This document shows, one piece after another, positions 9,617 to 19,528 of a stretch of 64,000 bases of DNA. Positions within the stretch are counted from its first letter, which is position 1; each line of letters opens with the position of its first letter. Source of the DNA: Bifidobacterium samirii (lineage in GTDB: Bacteria; Actinomycetota; Actinomycetes; Actinomycetales; Bifidobacteriaceae). The position numbers and the translations under genes were made by a program. A model generated the notes under the pieces. The model searched no databases and was not told the origin of the DNA. It saw only the letters and a program-made list of their open reading frames with translations. The stretch lies in contig NZ_QXGK01000011.1 of NCBI RefSeq assembly GCF_003952945.1, positions 17,586-81,585 on the forward strand, in the 5' to 3' direction.

Positions 9617-10483
9617 TCAGCGCGGATCCACCGCCGGCCTGTCCAGCAGCCGGCTCTCGATCCACTGCGCGACGCCGTCCTCGTCGTTCGACGGGCAGAC
9701 CTCGTCGGCGGCGGCCAGCGCGTCCGGATTCGCGTTGGCGACGGCGACGCCGATGCCGGCGGCGCGCAGCATCGCCACGTCGATGACGTCGTCGCCGAAC
9801 GCGACGGTCTGCTCGGGGCGCACGCCCAGCCGCTCGCACACGATGGACAGCGCGTGCTCCTTGTTGGATTCGGGGCTCATCAGCATCCACATGACGCCTT
9901 CGGAGACGTGCACGTCGAAGTCGTCGGGGACGAGCGCGGCGAGCCGGTCGGTCTGCTCGGGGCGCGGGAAGACGATGAGCTTGTCGGCGATGCCGTCGGG
10001 GACGTCGGTGAAGTCCGTGTAGCGCCAGGTCTGCGTCTTCCAGTAGACGCTCACGTCGAAGTTCGTGTACCGCACGTCGTCCATGACGATGCCCAGCTGC
10101 AGGTCGGGCATCTCGGCGAGCATCATGCGGCACACGTCGCACGCGCGGCCCGACGGGAAGCCGATCTTCACCAGATGGCCGGGTTCGGCCGGACGCGCGC
10201 CGGTGAGCAGCGCGTAGTCGGAGCGTTCCGGTTTGAAGTCGATGAGCGCGCCGTTGAGGTAGACGACCGCGTCGGCCGGCAGGCGTTCGGCGAACGCGAG
10301 CCCGGTGCTCACCGGGCGCGCGGTGGCGATGGCGAACAGGTAGCCGGCGTCGTGCAGCCGTTCGATCGCGTCGACGGACCGCTGCGTGATGAAGCGGCCT
10401 TCGAACGTGTCGGCCCCGTGCAGGAGCGTGCCGTCGAGGTCGGCGACGACGAGCCTCACCGAATCGTGTGCGGCGCCGCTCAC
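9617..10483 (-). CDS. Cof-type HAD-IIB family phosphatase
   Basis: Predicted phosphatase of the haloacid dehalogenase superfamily, 288 residues. Motif I is VVADLDGTLL near residue 15; FAIATARP corresponds to motif II; and FGDDVIDVAMLRAAG is motif IV of the Cof/HAD-IIB group, with a large alpha/beta cap between. Substrates of this group are mostly sugar phosphates, but none can be named here. The start is GTG at 10481-10483, overlapping the ldh stop in a GTGA junction, so the two genes are translationally coupled. Confidence 0.88.
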   Translation of the reverse strand: MSGAAHDSVRLVVADLDGTLLHGADTFEGRFITQRSVDAIERLHDAGYLFAIATARPVSTGLAFAERLPADAVVYLNGALIDFKPERSDYALLTGARPAEPGHLVKIGFPSGRACDVCRMMLAEMPDLQLGIVMDDVRYTNFDVSVYWKTQTWRYTDFTDVPDGIADKLIVFPRPEQTDRLAALVPDDFDVHVSEGVMWMLMSPESNKEHALSIVCERLGVRPEQTVAFGDDVIDVAMLRAAGIGVAVANANPDALAAADEVCPSNDEDGVAQWIESRLLDRPAVDPR

Positions 10484-11430
10484 AGCAGCCCCTCGCAGTG
10501 CGAGCGGACGAGGTCGGCGGAACGGTGGAGGCGCGCCATCTCCTCGTCGGTCAGGTCGAGTTCGACGATCTCGTTGGCGCCGTTGGCACGCAGCTCGGTC
10601 GGCACGCCGAGGAACACGTCGTGTTCGCCGTATTCGCCGTCGAGCAGCGTGGACACCGGCACGATGCGGCGTTCATCCCACAGGATCGTCTGCACGATGC
10701 CGGCGACCGTCGAGGCGATGCCGTAGTTGGTGCCGCCCTTGGCCTTGACGATGTCGTCGCCGCGGCGGCGGGTCTTGGCCTCGACCTCGGCCGGCGACAC
10801 GGACGCGAAGCGGTCCCGGTTGTCGGCGAGGAAGCGGTCGAACGGCTTGCCGCCGAGCGACACGGTCGACCATGCGGCGAACTGGGAGTCGCCGTGCTCG
10901 CCCATCACGAAGCCGCCCACGTTGCGCGGGTCGAGTCCGGTCTCCTCGCCGATGATCGTCTTGAGACGGGACGTGTCGAGCGCGGTGCCGGTGCCGATCA
11001 CCTGCGTGCGGGGCAGGCCGCTGCGCTTCCACGCATACCAGGCCATCACGTCGACCGGGTTGGAGACCATGATGATCACGCCGTCGAATCCGGACGCCAT
11101 GACCCTGTCGACCACGTCGCCGACGAGGCCGACGGTGAAGCCGAGTTCGGCGAGACGGTTCGAGTCGGCCGGCGGCTTGCGGCCGACGGTGATGACGACG
11201 ATGTCGGCGTCGGCGCAGTCGTCGTAGTCGCCGACGCGCACGCGCACGTGACGGTCCTGGAATTCGCTGCCGTCGTCGAGGTCGCGGGCCTCGCCGAGCG
11301 CCTTGGCGCCGATGTGGTCGATGAGGACGAGCTCGTTGCACAGGCCGTGCGTGACGATGGAGAAGGCGGCCGTCGCGCCCACCTGGCCGGTGCCGACGAT
11401 GACGACCTTGTTGCGGCTTACGCTGCTCAT
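10480..11430 (-). CDS. ldh: L-lactate dehydrogenase
   Basis: Reduces pyruvate to L-lactate with NADH, one of the two end-product steps of bifid fermentation. The 316-residue protein has the Rossmann loop VIVGTGQVGATAAF, the NPVD strand and the active-site histidine in GEHGDSQF. The coenzyme-loop segment reads VGRKPPADSNR. Malate dehydrogenase is the main alternative; overall resemblance favours lactate dehydrogenase. The ATG at 11430 follows AAGGAG at a six-base spacing; a start at 11460 would add ten unrelated residues. It lies downstream of the secG terminator and is coupled to the HAD gene. Confidence 0.87.
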   Translation of the reverse strand: MSSVSRNKVVIVGTGQVGATAAFSIVTHGLCNELVLIDHIGAKALGEARDLDDGSEFQDRHVRVRVGDYDDCADADIVVITVGRKPPADSNRLAELGFTVGLVGDVVDRVMASGFDGVIIMVSNPVDVMAWYAWKRSGLPRTQVIGTGTALDTSRLKTIIGEETGLDPRNVGGFVMGEHGDSQFAAWSTVSLGGKPFDRFLADNRDRFASVSPAEVEAKTRRRGDDIVKAKGGTNYGIASTVAGIVQTILWDERRIVPVSTLLDGEYGEHDVFLGVPTELRANGANEIVELDLTDEEMARLHRSADLVRSHCEGLL

Positions 11431-11450
11431 GATTGGCTCCTTACATGGAA

Positions 11451-11484
11451 AATGAGCCATGATCGTCGTCGGTCATGGCTCATT
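11451..11484 (-). terminator. Terminator between secG and ldh
   Basis: A 12-base perfect stem (11451-11462 with 11473-11484) and ten-base loop. On the minus strand the second arm ends in ATTTTCC, a short U-tract. It would end the pgk/tpiA/secG side of transcription before ldh. Confidence 0.75.
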
Positions 11485-11526
11485 GACGGTGTTTGTGCGG
11501 TATGCTGCGGTGCGGCCGCGGGTGCG

Positions 11527-11784
11527 TCAGATCAGGCTGAACTTGGCCATCAGGCCCAGGGCGATGATGATCGCGGCCCACAGCAGCGCGATGATCACGG
11601 TCCAGCGGTTCAGGTTCTTCTCCGCGACGCCCGACGAACCGGCGTTCTGGGTCAGGCCGCCGCCGAACATGTCGGACAGGCCGCCGCCCTTGCCCTTGTG
11701 CATGAGGATGAGCAGGGTGAGCAGCAGGCTGAAGACGACGAGAATGATCTGCAGCACAAGCTTGACAATGGCCATAGCGGACAC
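11527..11784 (-). CDS. secG: Preprotein translocase subunit SecG
   Basis: Small auxiliary subunit of the SecYEG protein-export channel. It has 85 residues with two transmembrane helices: VLQIILVVFSLLLTLLILM and a second near WTVIIALLWAAIIIALGL. The loop KGKGGGLSDMFGGG is the SecG signature. GGAGGT lies six bases before the GTG at 11784 and 15 before an ATG at 11775, so the GTG is the likely start. It follows tpiA by 73 bases, an association common in actinobacteria. Confidence 0.93.
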   Translation of the reverse strand: MSAMAIVKLVLQIILVVFSLLLTLLILMHKGKGGGLSDMFGGGLTQNAGSSGVAEKNLNRWTVIIALLWAAIIIALGLMAKFSLI

Positions 11785-11857
11785 GGGCGAACCTCCAATT
11801 CGTGAATACTGCGTCCGATGATAGCGCAGGGCGTTGAAAAAATCGTGCGGGACTCGG

Positions 11858-12649
11858 CTAGCGGACCGTTTTCGCCGTCAGCCGGGCGATCAGGGACAGT
11901 TCGTCCGGGTCGAGCGCGGCGCCGCCGATGAGGAATCCGTCCACGTCCGGCTCGCCGATCAGCTCGACGGCGTTCTTCGACGTGACGGAGCCGCCGTAGA
12001 GGATGCGCACGCGTTCGGCGACGTCCTCATCGAACGTGGCGGCCAGGTCGGCGCGGATCGCCTGGGCGGCCTCCTGGGCGGACTGCGGGGTGGCGACCAT
12101 GCCGGTGCCGATGGCCCACACGGGTTCGTAGGCGATGACGAGTTCGGCGGCCTGGTCGCTCGACAGGTCGCGGGTGACGTCGTGGACCTGGCCGACGGCG
12201 AAGTCGAGCTCGATGCCCTGACGGCGCTCCTCGAAGCTCTCCCCCACGCACAGGATCGGCTTCATGCCGGCGGCGAGCACGGCGCGCACCTGGTCGACGA
12301 TGTTGGCGTCGTCCTCGGGATGGTATTTGCGGCGTTCGGAATGGCCGACGATCACGTACGTGCATCCGAGCGCGGCGAGCATGTCGGCGGACACGTCGCC
12401 GGTGAACGCGCCCTGGGTGGTGACGGACACGGCCTGCGCGCCGTAGCGGATCTTCAGCCGGTCGGCCTCGACGAGCACCTGCACGCTGCGCAGCGAGGTG
12501 AAGGACGGCATCAGGGCCACCTCGCAGGCGTGGTAGTCGAAGCGCGCGTCGCGCAGGAGCCATGCGAGCTTCTGCACGAAGTACGTGGCCTCGCGGTGGT
12601 CGAAGTTCATCTTCCAGTTGCCGGCCACCAGCGGAATGCGTGATGCCAA
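11858..12649 (-). CDS. tpiA: Triose-phosphate isomerase
   Basis: Interconverts dihydroxyacetone phosphate and glyceraldehyde 3-phosphate. The 263-residue barrel has all catalytic pieces: the lysine in AGNWKMN, the histidine in GHSERR, the glutamate in AYEPVWAIGTG, and the phosphate loop YGGSVTSKNA. Translation appears to start at a TTG (12647-12649): AAAGGA precedes it by seven bases and the protein begins at the expected point, ASRIPLVAGNWK. A TTG start may lower the expression of a glycolytic gene relative to pgk. Confidence 0.95.
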   Translation of the reverse strand: MASRIPLVAGNWKMNFDHREATYFVQKLAWLLRDARFDYHACEVALMPSFTSLRSVQVLVEADRLKIRYGAQAVSVTTQGAFTGDVSADMLAALGCTYVIVGHSERRKYHPEDDANIVDQVRAVLAAGMKPILCVGESFEERRQGIELDFAVGQVHDVTRDLSSDQAAELVIAYEPVWAIGTGMVATPQSAQEAAQAIRADLAATFDEDVAERVRILYGGSVTSKNAVELIGEPDVDGFLIGGAALDPDELSLIARLTAKTVR

Positions 12650-12707
12650 GGGCGTGTCCTTTCGTCATCGGTGTCGTCCGGCGTTCCGGATGGTTTTCGG
12701 AACGGAT

Positions 12708-12747
12708 GCGACCATGGCGCCCCTCCGAGGAGGGGCGCCATGGTCGC
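12708..12747 (-). terminator. Terminator between pgk and tpiA
   Basis: An 18-base perfect inverted repeat (12708-12725 and 12730-12747) with a four-base loop stands 28 bases after the pgk stop. It suggests that tpiA-secG is transcribed at least partly from its own promoter. Confidence 0.75.
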
Positions 12748-12775
12748 TATCGCGTCAGCGATAGCCGGGGACGCA

Positions 12776-13981
12776 TCAGTCGAGCACGGTCAGGCCCGGG
12801 AGCTGCTTGCCCTCGAGGAATTCGAGGGAGGCGCCGCCACCGGTGGAGATGTGCGAGAAGCCGTCCTCCGGGAAGCCGAGGTTGCGCACCGCGGAGGCGG
12901 AGTCGCCGCCGCCGACGATGGTGAACGCACCGGCCGCGGTCGCGTCGACGAGGCCCTGGGCCACGGCGCGGGTGCCGTCGGCGAAGGCGTCGATCTCGAA
13001 CACGCCCATCGGGCCGTTCCACACCACGGTCTTGGAGTCCACGATCTTGTCGTGGAACAGCTTCTGGGAGTCCGGACCGATGTCCAGGCCCATCTTGTCG
13101 GCCGGGATGGCGTCGGCGGCCACGACCTCCGGGGCGACCGGGGTCTCGCCGGCCGGGAAGCCCGGGTTCACGACGATGTCGGTCGGCAGGACCAGCTCGA
13201 CGCCGTTCTTCTCGGCGGTGGCGATGTAGCCCTGGACCTTCTCGATCTGGTCCTCTTCGAGCAGGGAGGTGCCGACCTCGAGGCCCTTGGCCTTGAGGAA
13301 GGTGAACACCATGCCGCCGCCGATGACCAGACGGTCGGCCTTGTCGAGCAGGTTCTCGATGACGCCGAGCTTGTCGGAGACCTTGGAGCCGCCGAGGACG
13401 ACGGTCAGCGGACGCTCCGCGTCGACGGTCGCCTTGGACAGGGCGGTGACTTCCTTCTCGACGAGCAGGCCGGCTGCGGCCGGCAGGTCGGCGGCGACGT
13501 CGTAGTTGGAGCCCTGGGCGCGGTGGACCACGCCGAAGCCGTCGGACACGAAGGCCTCGCCGAGGGCGGCGATCTTCTTGGCGTAGGCGGCGCGCTCGTC
13601 GGCGTCCTTGGAGGTCTCCTCCGGGTTGAAGCGCACGTTCTCGAGCAGGACGACGTCGCCGTCGTTCATCGCGGCGACCTTGGCCTGGGCGTCCTCGCCG
13701 TAGGTGTCGGCGGCCAGCGGAACCTCGATGCCGAGCAGCTCGCTGAGGCGGGCGGCGACCGGGGCGAGGGAGTAGTCGGCGATGACCTGGCCCTTCGGGC
13801 GGCCCAGGTGGGCCATCAGGATGACCTTGGCGCCTTCCTCGCGCAGGGCGGTGATGGTCGGCAGGGCGGCGCGGATGCGGCCGTCGTCGGTGATCACGCC
13901 GTCCTTGAGCGGGACGTTGAAATCGGCGCGGACGAGGACGCGCTTGCCCTTGAGGTCTCCGAGATCCTTGAGTGTCTTCAT
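12776..13981 (-). CDS. pgk: Phosphoglycerate kinase
   Basis: Makes ATP from 1,3-bisphosphoglycerate, 401 residues as usual for the family. Motifs seen are [11 protein letters not shown] near the start, [20 protein letters not shown] and the C-terminal nucleotide loop [13 protein letters not shown]. The ATG at 13981 starts [15 protein letters not shown]; the open frame to 14131 is upstream read-through over the whiA terminator. The codon choice (GAG, AAG, CTG almost only) fits a highly expressed gene. Confidence 0.97.
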   Translation of the reverse strand: MKTLKDLGDLKGKRVLVRADFNVPLKDGVITDDGRIRAALPTITALREEGAKVILMAHLGRPKGQVIADYSLAPVAARLSELLGIEVPLAADTYGEDAQAKVAAMNDGDVVLLENVRFNPEETSKDADERAAYAKKIAALGEAFVSDGFGVVHRAQGSNYDVAADLPAAAGLLVEKEVTALSKATVDAERPLTVVLGGSKVSDKLGVIENLLDKADRLVIGGGMVFTFLKAKGLEVGTSLLEEDQIEKVQGYIATAEKNGVELVLPTDIVVNPGFPAGETPVAPEVVAADAIPADKMGLDIGPDSQKLFHDKIVDSKTVVWNGPMGVFEIDAFADGTRAVAQGLVDATAAGAFTIVGGGDSASAVRNLGFPEDGFSHISTGGGASLEFLEGKQLPGLTVLD

Positions 13982-14044
13982 GAATATCCTTTCCTGTAAC
14001 GACGCGGATATACGCCATAAGCGATGATACAGGGTTTGACGAAC

Positions 14045-14080
14045 AAAAACCGCCTTTCGCGGTGCGAAAAGGCGGTTTTT
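14045..14080 (-). terminator. Intrinsic terminator after whiA
   Basis: AAAAACCGCCTTT at 14045-14057 pairs with AAAGGCGGTTTTT ending at 14080. Both flanks carry A/T runs, so on the minus strand the hairpin ends in a true U-tract. It lies between the whiA stop (14147) and the pgk start (13981). Confidence 0.85.
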
Positions 14081-14146
14081 GCGGATGGGCACTGCCGTGC
14101 CCGGACCTGTCCGGCTCCGGGCGCCGGGCACCGGGGCCGGACGGCG

Positions 14147-15094
14147 TCAGAATTCGATGCCGCGGGCCTTGGCTGTCTTGGACGCGAGCTGCAGCAGGCG
14201 GCGGATGCGGCCGGCGATCGCGTCCTTGGTGATCGGCGGCTCGGCGAGACGGCCCAGCTCCTCGAGGCTGGCGTCGCCGTGGTCGAGGCGCAGCTGGCCG
14301 GCGGCCTTGAGGTTGTCGGGGATGTCGTCGCCCAGAATCTCGAACGCCTGACGGACCTTCTCGCTGGCCTCGGCGGCGGCCTTGGCGCTGCGGCGCATGT
14401 TCGCGTCGTCGAAGTTGGCCAGTCGGTTCGCCTTGCCGCGGGCCTCGCCATCGGAGCGCTTGCCGGTCCATTCGCGGGCGGAGCGGGGCGCGCCGATCAG
14501 GTTGAGCATGCGCTCGATCGCGTCCGGGTCCTTGAGGGTGACGCGCTCGGAGCTGCGCAGCTGGCGCGGCTTGGCGCTGATGCCCAGACGGCGGGCGGCG
14601 CCCACCAGCGCGAGGGCGGCCTCGTTGCACGGGCAGGTGATCTCCAGATAGCTGGCCTTGCCCGGGTCAGACAGGCCGCCGTGCGCGAGGAACGCGCCTC
14701 GCCATGCGGCCTTCACCTGGGCGATGTTGCCGTTGACGATCTCGGCGGGCAGGCCGCGCACCAGCTGCTTGCGCCGGTCGAGCAGACCGGTCTGCAGGGC
14801 GAGTGCGGCGCCGCCGCGGTCGACGTGGATGAGGTAGCGCTGCACCACGCCGTTGGGGGTCTGGCGGGACACCTGGGTGAGGGCCGCCTCGTGACCGTAC
14901 AGCTCCTTGATGTTCTCCTGCAGCCACTTCGCCGCGTCGAGGGAGTCGAACTGGGCCTGCACGATGATCTGGCGCTGGACGAGCCGCAGTCCGCCGCCGA
15001 AGCGGATCATCGCGGTGGCCTGCGCCTTCCGGGCGGCGGGAAGCTCATTGTCGATCGCAGCGAGTTCGCTTTTGACGTCATCCAGAAGAGCCAA
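14147..15094 (-). CDS. whiA: DNA-binding protein WhiA
   Basis: Homolog of the Streptomyces sporulation regulator WhiA, which in non-sporulating Gram-positives affects cell division. The 315-residue protein has an N-terminal LAGLIDADG-like region beginning [17 protein letters not shown] and a C-terminal helix-turn-helix ([20 protein letters not shown]). Linkage with rapZ upstream is the conserved rapZ-whiA arrangement. The ATG at 15094 follows an AGGAGGT ribosome site. Confidence 0.94.
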   Translation of the reverse strand: MALLDDVKSELAAIDNELPAARKAQATAMIRFGGGLRLVQRQIIVQAQFDSLDAAKWLQENIKELYGHEAALTQVSRQTPNGVVQRYLIHVDRGGAALALQTGLLDRRKQLVRGLPAEIVNGNIAQVKAAWRGAFLAHGGLSDPGKASYLEITCPCNEAALALVGAARRLGISAKPRQLRSSERVTLKDPDAIERMLNLIGAPRSAREWTGKRSDGEARGKANRLANFDDANMRRSAKAAAEASEKVRQAFEILGDDIPDNLKAAGQLRLDHGDASLEELGRLAEPPITKDAIAGRIRRLLQLASKTAKARGIEF

Positions 15095-15258
15095 GAGCCA
15101 ACCTCCTCAATTTCCTGTTCTTCTCAATGCTTTCGGCCGTATGGCGGGCGGTCGCTCCACGCCGCCGACGGCTTACTGTGATACCGAATCACTTGGACAA
15201 CTCAACCGCATCCGCCCACTTCGCGGGCCTGTGTTTCTCGCCATGTGGGCAGGTGCGG

Positions 15259-16170
15259 TCAGTGGCGTTGGTGTCGCCGCTGCAGCTCGCGCGCGGAGAC
15301 GCTCACCTCGAGCCCGTGGGCGCGCAGCCGGGCGGCCAGTGCCTCGCTCATCGCGACCGACCGGTGCTGTCCGCCGGTGCATCCGACGGCGATGGTCACG
15401 AAGTGCTTGTCCTCCTGGGCGTAGCCGCGGATGGCGGTGAGCATGGCCTTCTCGTACGCGTCGAGGAAGTCGGACGCCCCCTCGCTCGACAGCACGTAGT
15501 CCGAGACCGGGGCGTCCAGTCCGGTCAGATCGCGCAGGCCGGGCACCCAGAACGGGTTGGGCAGGAACCGCACGTCGGCCACGAAGTCGGCGTCGAGCGG
15601 CACCCCGTATTTGAATCCGAAGCTGAAGATGTGCACGGCGACGGTCTGCGGCCCGGAGCCGAGCATCGCCTCGTACAGCTTGGTCGACAGTTGGTGGATG
15701 CTCAGCGCCGACGTGTCGATGACCATGTCGGCCCGCCCCTTGAGATGCGCCAGCAGGGCGCGCTCGTCGTGGATGCCGTCGATCAGACGGCCGCCCGACT
15801 GCAGCGGGTGCGGACGGCGCACCGATTCGTAGCGGCGGATGAGCACGTCGTCGCTGGCGTCGAGGAACAGGATGCGCGTGCGTACGCCAAGGTCGTCCAG
15901 ATGGCCGATGACGGCCGACAGGTCGTCGAAGTAGTCGCGGGAGCGCACGTCGATGACGGCGGCCAGCCGGTGCACGCCCGCCGACGCGCCGCCGGCGTTG
16001 GTCATCATGTCGACCAGCGGCACGAGCAGCTTCGGCGGCATGTTGTCGACGACGTACCAGCCCATGTCCTCCACGCTGTCGGCCGCATGCGAGCGGCCCG
16101 CGCCGGACATGCCGGTGATGAGCAGCACCTCGAACCCGTCCGCCGGCGAGGTGATTCGCGTATCGGTCAC
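15259..16170 (-). CDS. rapZ: RNase adapter protein RapZ (nucleotide-binding)
   Basis: P-loop protein of the YvcJ/RapZ family, 303 residues. In E. coli RapZ controls glucosamine 6-phosphate synthase through a small RNA; in Gram-positives the role is less clear. The nucleotide loop is GMSGAGRSHAAD, with Arg where proteobacteria have Lys, and the C-terminal signature GCTGGQHRSV is intact. Translation begins at a GTG (16168-16170) that overlaps the aroE stop (GTGA). whiA follows after 164 bases. Confidence 0.93.
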   Translation of the reverse strand: MTDTRITSPADGFEVLLITGMSGAGRSHAADSVEDMGWYVVDNMPPKLLVPLVDMMTNAGGASAGVHRLAAVIDVRSRDYFDDLSAVIGHLDDLGVRTRILFLDASDDVLIRRYESVRRPHPLQSGGRLIDGIHDERALLAHLKGRADMVIDTSALSIHQLSTKLYEAMLGSGPQTVAVHIFSFGFKYGVPLDADFVADVRFLPNPFWVPGLRDLTGLDAPVSDYVLSSEGASDFLDAYEKAMLTAIRGYAQEDKHFVTIAVGCTGGQHRSVAMSEALAARLRAHGLEVSVSARELQRRHQRH

Positions 16171-17096
16171 AGCGCCTCCTCCAATGCGCGGCGCATCGCG
16201 GTCTCGAGCATGCTCCATCGCGGTTCGGCCTGCATGTCGTCGCAGTCGGGGTCGGTCATGAGCACCACCTGGGCGATGGCCTGGTACAGCAGCATCTCCT
16301 CGCCGCCGATCGCCAGCCCTCCCCTGCCGCGCCACGCCTTGATGAGCGCGCTGGGGCGCGGGTCGTACACGACGTCGAGCAGGACGCCGTGCGGACGGAA
16401 CCCGTCGTCGGCGAGGATCGCGGCGGCGACGGCGTCCGCGGCATGGCCGGGGATCGTGCTGACGGCCAGGTCGGCGTCGCGCAGCGCGTCGACGGAGTCG
16501 GCGATGGTCGTCTCGTCGTAGCGCGCGCATCCGCCGAGCGCGGCGACGCGCGCCGGGTCGGGGTTCCTGCCGGGACGACGCGCGACTACGGTCATGCGCG
16601 CATCGTCGTGGCCGGCGATCATCGAGACGAGCGCGGCGACCGCGGACGATGCGGTGTTGCCGTTGCCGATGACGACGGCCGACGAGGCCGCGTCGAGGTC
16701 GCCGGAGCGGCCGGCGCACGCCATCGCATGGCCGATGGCCATGACGATGCCCGGCACGTCGGTGTTGTGCAGGCGCACCGCGGGCAGACCGTCCACGTGG
16801 CGGTGCTCCCAGTCGAAGACGGCGGTGTTGGCGACGCCGAGCCGTTCTGCCCACACGTCGGAGGGCGTGCCGTACGGCTGAATGGTCTTCTTGAGCGGCA
16901 TCGTCAGGCTCAGGCCCCGCCATGTGGGGTCGAGCCCGCGCAGGAACGCGTCGAGGTCCTCCTCCCCCACATCGTGTCTGTCGTACGCCCAGTCGTCGAG
17001 TCCGAGCGCACGGTAGGCGGCCCGGTGCAGCACCGGCGACAGGGAGTGGGCGATCGGCCGTCCGAGCACGGCGCAACGGTGGTTGACCTCGGTCAT
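16167..17096 (-). CDS. aroE: Shikimate dehydrogenase
   Basis: Reduces 3-dehydroshikimate in the route to chorismate, the TrpE substrate. The 309-residue protein has the substrate site HSLSPVLHRAAYRALGL, the catalytic lysine in LTMPLKKTIQPYG and the Asp of LHNTDVPGI. The NADP loop is a variant, VVIGNGNTASSAVAAL instead of the usual GAGGAxRA, and the C-terminal GEEMLLYQAIAQ helix is normal. The ATG at 17096 was chosen by homology; a start at 17141 adds 15 residues. The GTGA overlap with rapZ implies coupling. Confidence 0.9.
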   Translation of the reverse strand: MTEVNHRCAVLGRPIAHSLSPVLHRAAYRALGLDDWAYDRHDVGEEDLDAFLRGLDPTWRGLSLTMPLKKTIQPYGTPSDVWAERLGVANTAVFDWEHRHVDGLPAVRLHNTDVPGIVMAIGHAMACAGRSGDLDAASSAVVIGNGNTASSAVAALVSMIAGHDDARMTVVARRPGRNPDPARVAALGGCARYDETTIADSVDALRDADLAVSTIPGHAADAVAAAILADDGFRPHGVLLDVVYDPRPSALIKAWRGRGGLAIGGEEMLLYQAIAQVVLMTDPDCDDMQAEPRWSMLETAMRRALEEAL

Positions 17097-17182
17097 GTCC
17101 TCTGCTCCTTCGTTCACGTCACATATGGTAGCGCACCGCATTCCGCTGCGAGGCCCCTGCCGACCCTACGGGCCGCATCGGG

Positions 17183-19528
17183 CTATCGGTCCGCGGGGGC
17201 CGCGTTGCCCGGACGGTTCGGATGATCCGGATGATCCGGATGATCCGCATTGCCAGCGTCGCCCGCGTCGGCCGGCGACGGATGCAGCGCGGCGTGGATC
17301 GCATCGGCCTTCGCCCGTCCAACGCCCTGAACGGCCATCAGGTCCTCGACGCCCGCCTCGCGCATCGCACGCACCGATCCGAAATGCGCGAGCAGACGCT
17401 TGCGATAGGCGGGACCGACTCCGGGGATGTCGTCGAGCGCGGAGTGCAGCGCGCCCTTGCGGCGCATGCGCCGATGGTAGTCGATGGCGAACCGGTGCGA
17501 TTCGTCGCGCACCCGCTGCAGCAGGTACATGCCTTCGGACTGGCGTTTGAGGATGATCGGATAGTCGTCGTCCGGCACCCACACCTCCTCGAGCCGTTTG
17601 GCCAGGCCGCACAGCGCCACGTCGTCGACGCCGCAGTCGGCCAGCGCGCGTGCGGCGGCCATGACCTGCGGGCGGCCGCCGTCCACGACGATGAGATTCG
17701 GCTTGTAGGCGAACCGTCGGCGCTCGGCGGTCCGGACGGCCGCCGCCGTCCCGCCGGACTCCGCCTGTCCGTCGGCGACGCCCGGAGGAGTCTTCGCGTC
17801 AGCGTCCATCGTCTCGCCGGAGTCGCCGGCGATGTTGCCGTGGCGGAACCGCCTCGTCAGCGTCTCGTACAGGGCGCTCAGGTCGTCGACTGCGCCGGCG
17901 CCGTTCTCGCCGCGGATGGCGAAGCGCCGGTATTCGGACTTGCGTGCGATCGCGTCCTCGAACACGACCATGGAGGCGACCTGATAGGCGCCGCCGACCG
18001 TGTTGGAGATGTCGTAGCATTCGATGCGCAGCGGCGCCTGTGGCAGGCCGAGCGCCTCGGCGACCTCGTTCATCGCCTCGGAGCGCGCCCCCATGTCGCT
18101 GATGCGGCTCGCCTTGCTGCGTTGGAGCGCCTGGTCGGCGTTCTGCGACGCCCGGTCCATCAGCGCCTTCTTGTCGCCGCGCATGGCGGTGCGGATCGAC
18201 ACCGCCGATCCGCGCAGTCCGGTGAGCCACGTTTCGAGCCCGTCGCGCCGCGCCGGTTCGACGGGCACGATGATCTCGCGCGGCACGGGCGCGATGGGGG
18301 CGAGCAGGTCGACGCGGCCGGTGTGGTCCTGCCGGTCGCGCCGCTCCCTGGATGCCTGCGCGCGCGAGGCGGCGTCGGCGGCCGTCATCGACTGCGTCGC
18401 GCCGATCGCGTCGCGGGTCGTGGAGACGCGGGTGCCGGACGCGGCCGCCGCATCGGCTTCGCCGTACACCTGTTCGATCAGGTCGGCGATGAGTTCGGCG
18501 TCGGTCACGTCCTCGACGCGTTCGACGCTCCAGTTGCGTTCGCCGCGGATCGCGCCGTCGCGCACGTAGAACGCGTGGACGGACGCTTCGAGCTCGTCGG
18601 AGGCGAGGCCGAACACGTCGGCGTCGGTATGTCCGTCGAGCGCGACCGCGTTGCGCTGCGCCACGGCCTCCAGCGCCTTGATCTCGTCGCGCAGGCGTGC
18701 GGCCTTCTCGAATTCGAGCGCGGCGCTGGCCTCCTTCATCTCACGCGTCAGCCTGGCGATATGCGTGCGCCCGTGCCGGCCGGTGACGGTGGCGATGAGT
18801 TGTTCGCAGAGTCGTCGGTGCTGGGCCGGGGTGATGTGTCCGGTGCAGGGGGCGGAGCATTTGCCGATGGAGGCGAGGAGGCAGGGGCGGTTGTTGTTGT
18901 GGGCTTTGTTGAAGGTGGTGGTGGTGCAGGTGCGTATGGGGTAGGTGTGTTGGAGCTGGTCGAGGGTTTGTTTGAGTTGCCAGGGTTTGGCGTATGGACC
19001 GTAGTAGCGCGCGTGGGGGTGGTTGCGGGTGCGGGTGATCCATATGCGTGGGTAGGTTTCGTCGGTGGTGATGGCGAGGTATGGGTAGGTTTTGTCGTCG
19101 CGGAACTGGATGTTGAATCGTGGGTTGAATTCTTTGATCCAGAGGTATTCGAGGGTGAGCGCCTCGAGTTCGGTGGTGACGGTGGTCCATTCGAGGCTGT
19201 GCGCGGTGAGGACCATGGTTTGGGTGCGCGGGTGGAGTTGGTCGAGGGGTTGGAAGTAGGTGGCGAGTCGGTTGCGTAGGTTTTTGGCTTTGCCTACGTA
19301 GATGACTTGTCCTTGGCCGTCGCGCCATTTGTAGACGCCGGGTGAGGTGGGGATGTCGGTGGTTTTGGGGCGGAATCGGTCGCGGCTGTCGCCGAGGAGT
19401 GGTGCGCCGTTGGGGTTGGTGTGGGTGGTGTCGGTCGGTGTGGCGTGGGTTTGGGTGTAGGTGTGGCGGAGTTGGTTGGCGGTGGTGCGCCAGGTGTCGG
19501 GTGCGTGGCGTTCGATGTCGGCGGTCAT
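17183..19528 (-). CDS. uvrC: Excinuclease ABC subunit C
   Basis: Makes both incisions around bulky DNA lesions after UvrA/UvrB loading. The 781-residue protein has the N-terminal GIY-YIG nuclease ([21 protein letters not shown]), a UVR motif ([21 protein letters not shown]), the RNase H-like nuclease ([24 protein letters not shown]) and a C-terminal tandem HhH ([27 protein letters not shown]). The ATG at 19526-19528 overlaps the uvrA stop by four bases. The C-terminus carries a short DHP repeat. The first 250 or so codons use A-ending Gln, Lys and Glu codons, unlike the rest of the gene. Confidence 0.95.
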   Translation of the reverse strand: MTADIERHAPDTWRTTANQLRHTYTQTHATPTDTTHTNPNGAPLLGDSRDRFRPKTTDIPTSPGVYKWRDGQGQVIYVGKAKNLRNRLATYFQPLDQLHPRTQTMVLTAHSLEWTTVTTELEALTLEYLWIKEFNPRFNIQFRDDKTYPYLAITTDETYPRIWITRTRNHPHARYYGPYAKPWQLKQTLDQLQHTYPIRTCTTTTFNKAHNNNRPCLLASIGKCSAPCTGHITPAQHRRLCEQLIATVTGRHGRTHIARLTREMKEASAALEFEKAARLRDEIKALEAVAQRNAVALDGHTDADVFGLASDELEASVHAFYVRDGAIRGERNWSVERVEDVTDAELIADLIEQVYGEADAAAASGTRVSTTRDAIGATQSMTAADAASRAQASRERRDRQDHTGRVDLLAPIAPVPREIIVPVEPARRDGLETWLTGLRGSAVSIRTAMRGDKKALMDRASQNADQALQRSKASRISDMGARSEAMNEVAEALGLPQAPLRIECYDISNTVGGAYQVASMVVFEDAIARKSEYRRFAIRGENGAGAVDDLSALYETLTRRFRHGNIAGDSGETMDADAKTPPGVADGQAESGGTAAAVRTAERRRFAYKPNLIVVDGGRPQVMAAARALADCGVDDVALCGLAKRLEEVWVPDDDYPIILKRQSEGMYLLQRVRDESHRFAIDYHRRMRRKGALHSALDDIPGVGPAYRKRLLAHFGSVRAMREAGVEDLMAVQGVGRAKADAIHAALHPSPADAGDAGNADHPDHPDHPNRPGNAAPADR
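17221..17247. repeat. Three 9-base tandem repeats in the uvrC 3' end
   Basis: GATGATCCG occurs three times in direct succession. On the minus strand it encodes three Asp-His-Pro units near the C-terminus of UvrC, outside the catalytic domains. The unit is a multiple of three, so copy-number changes would keep the frame. Confidence 0.8.
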
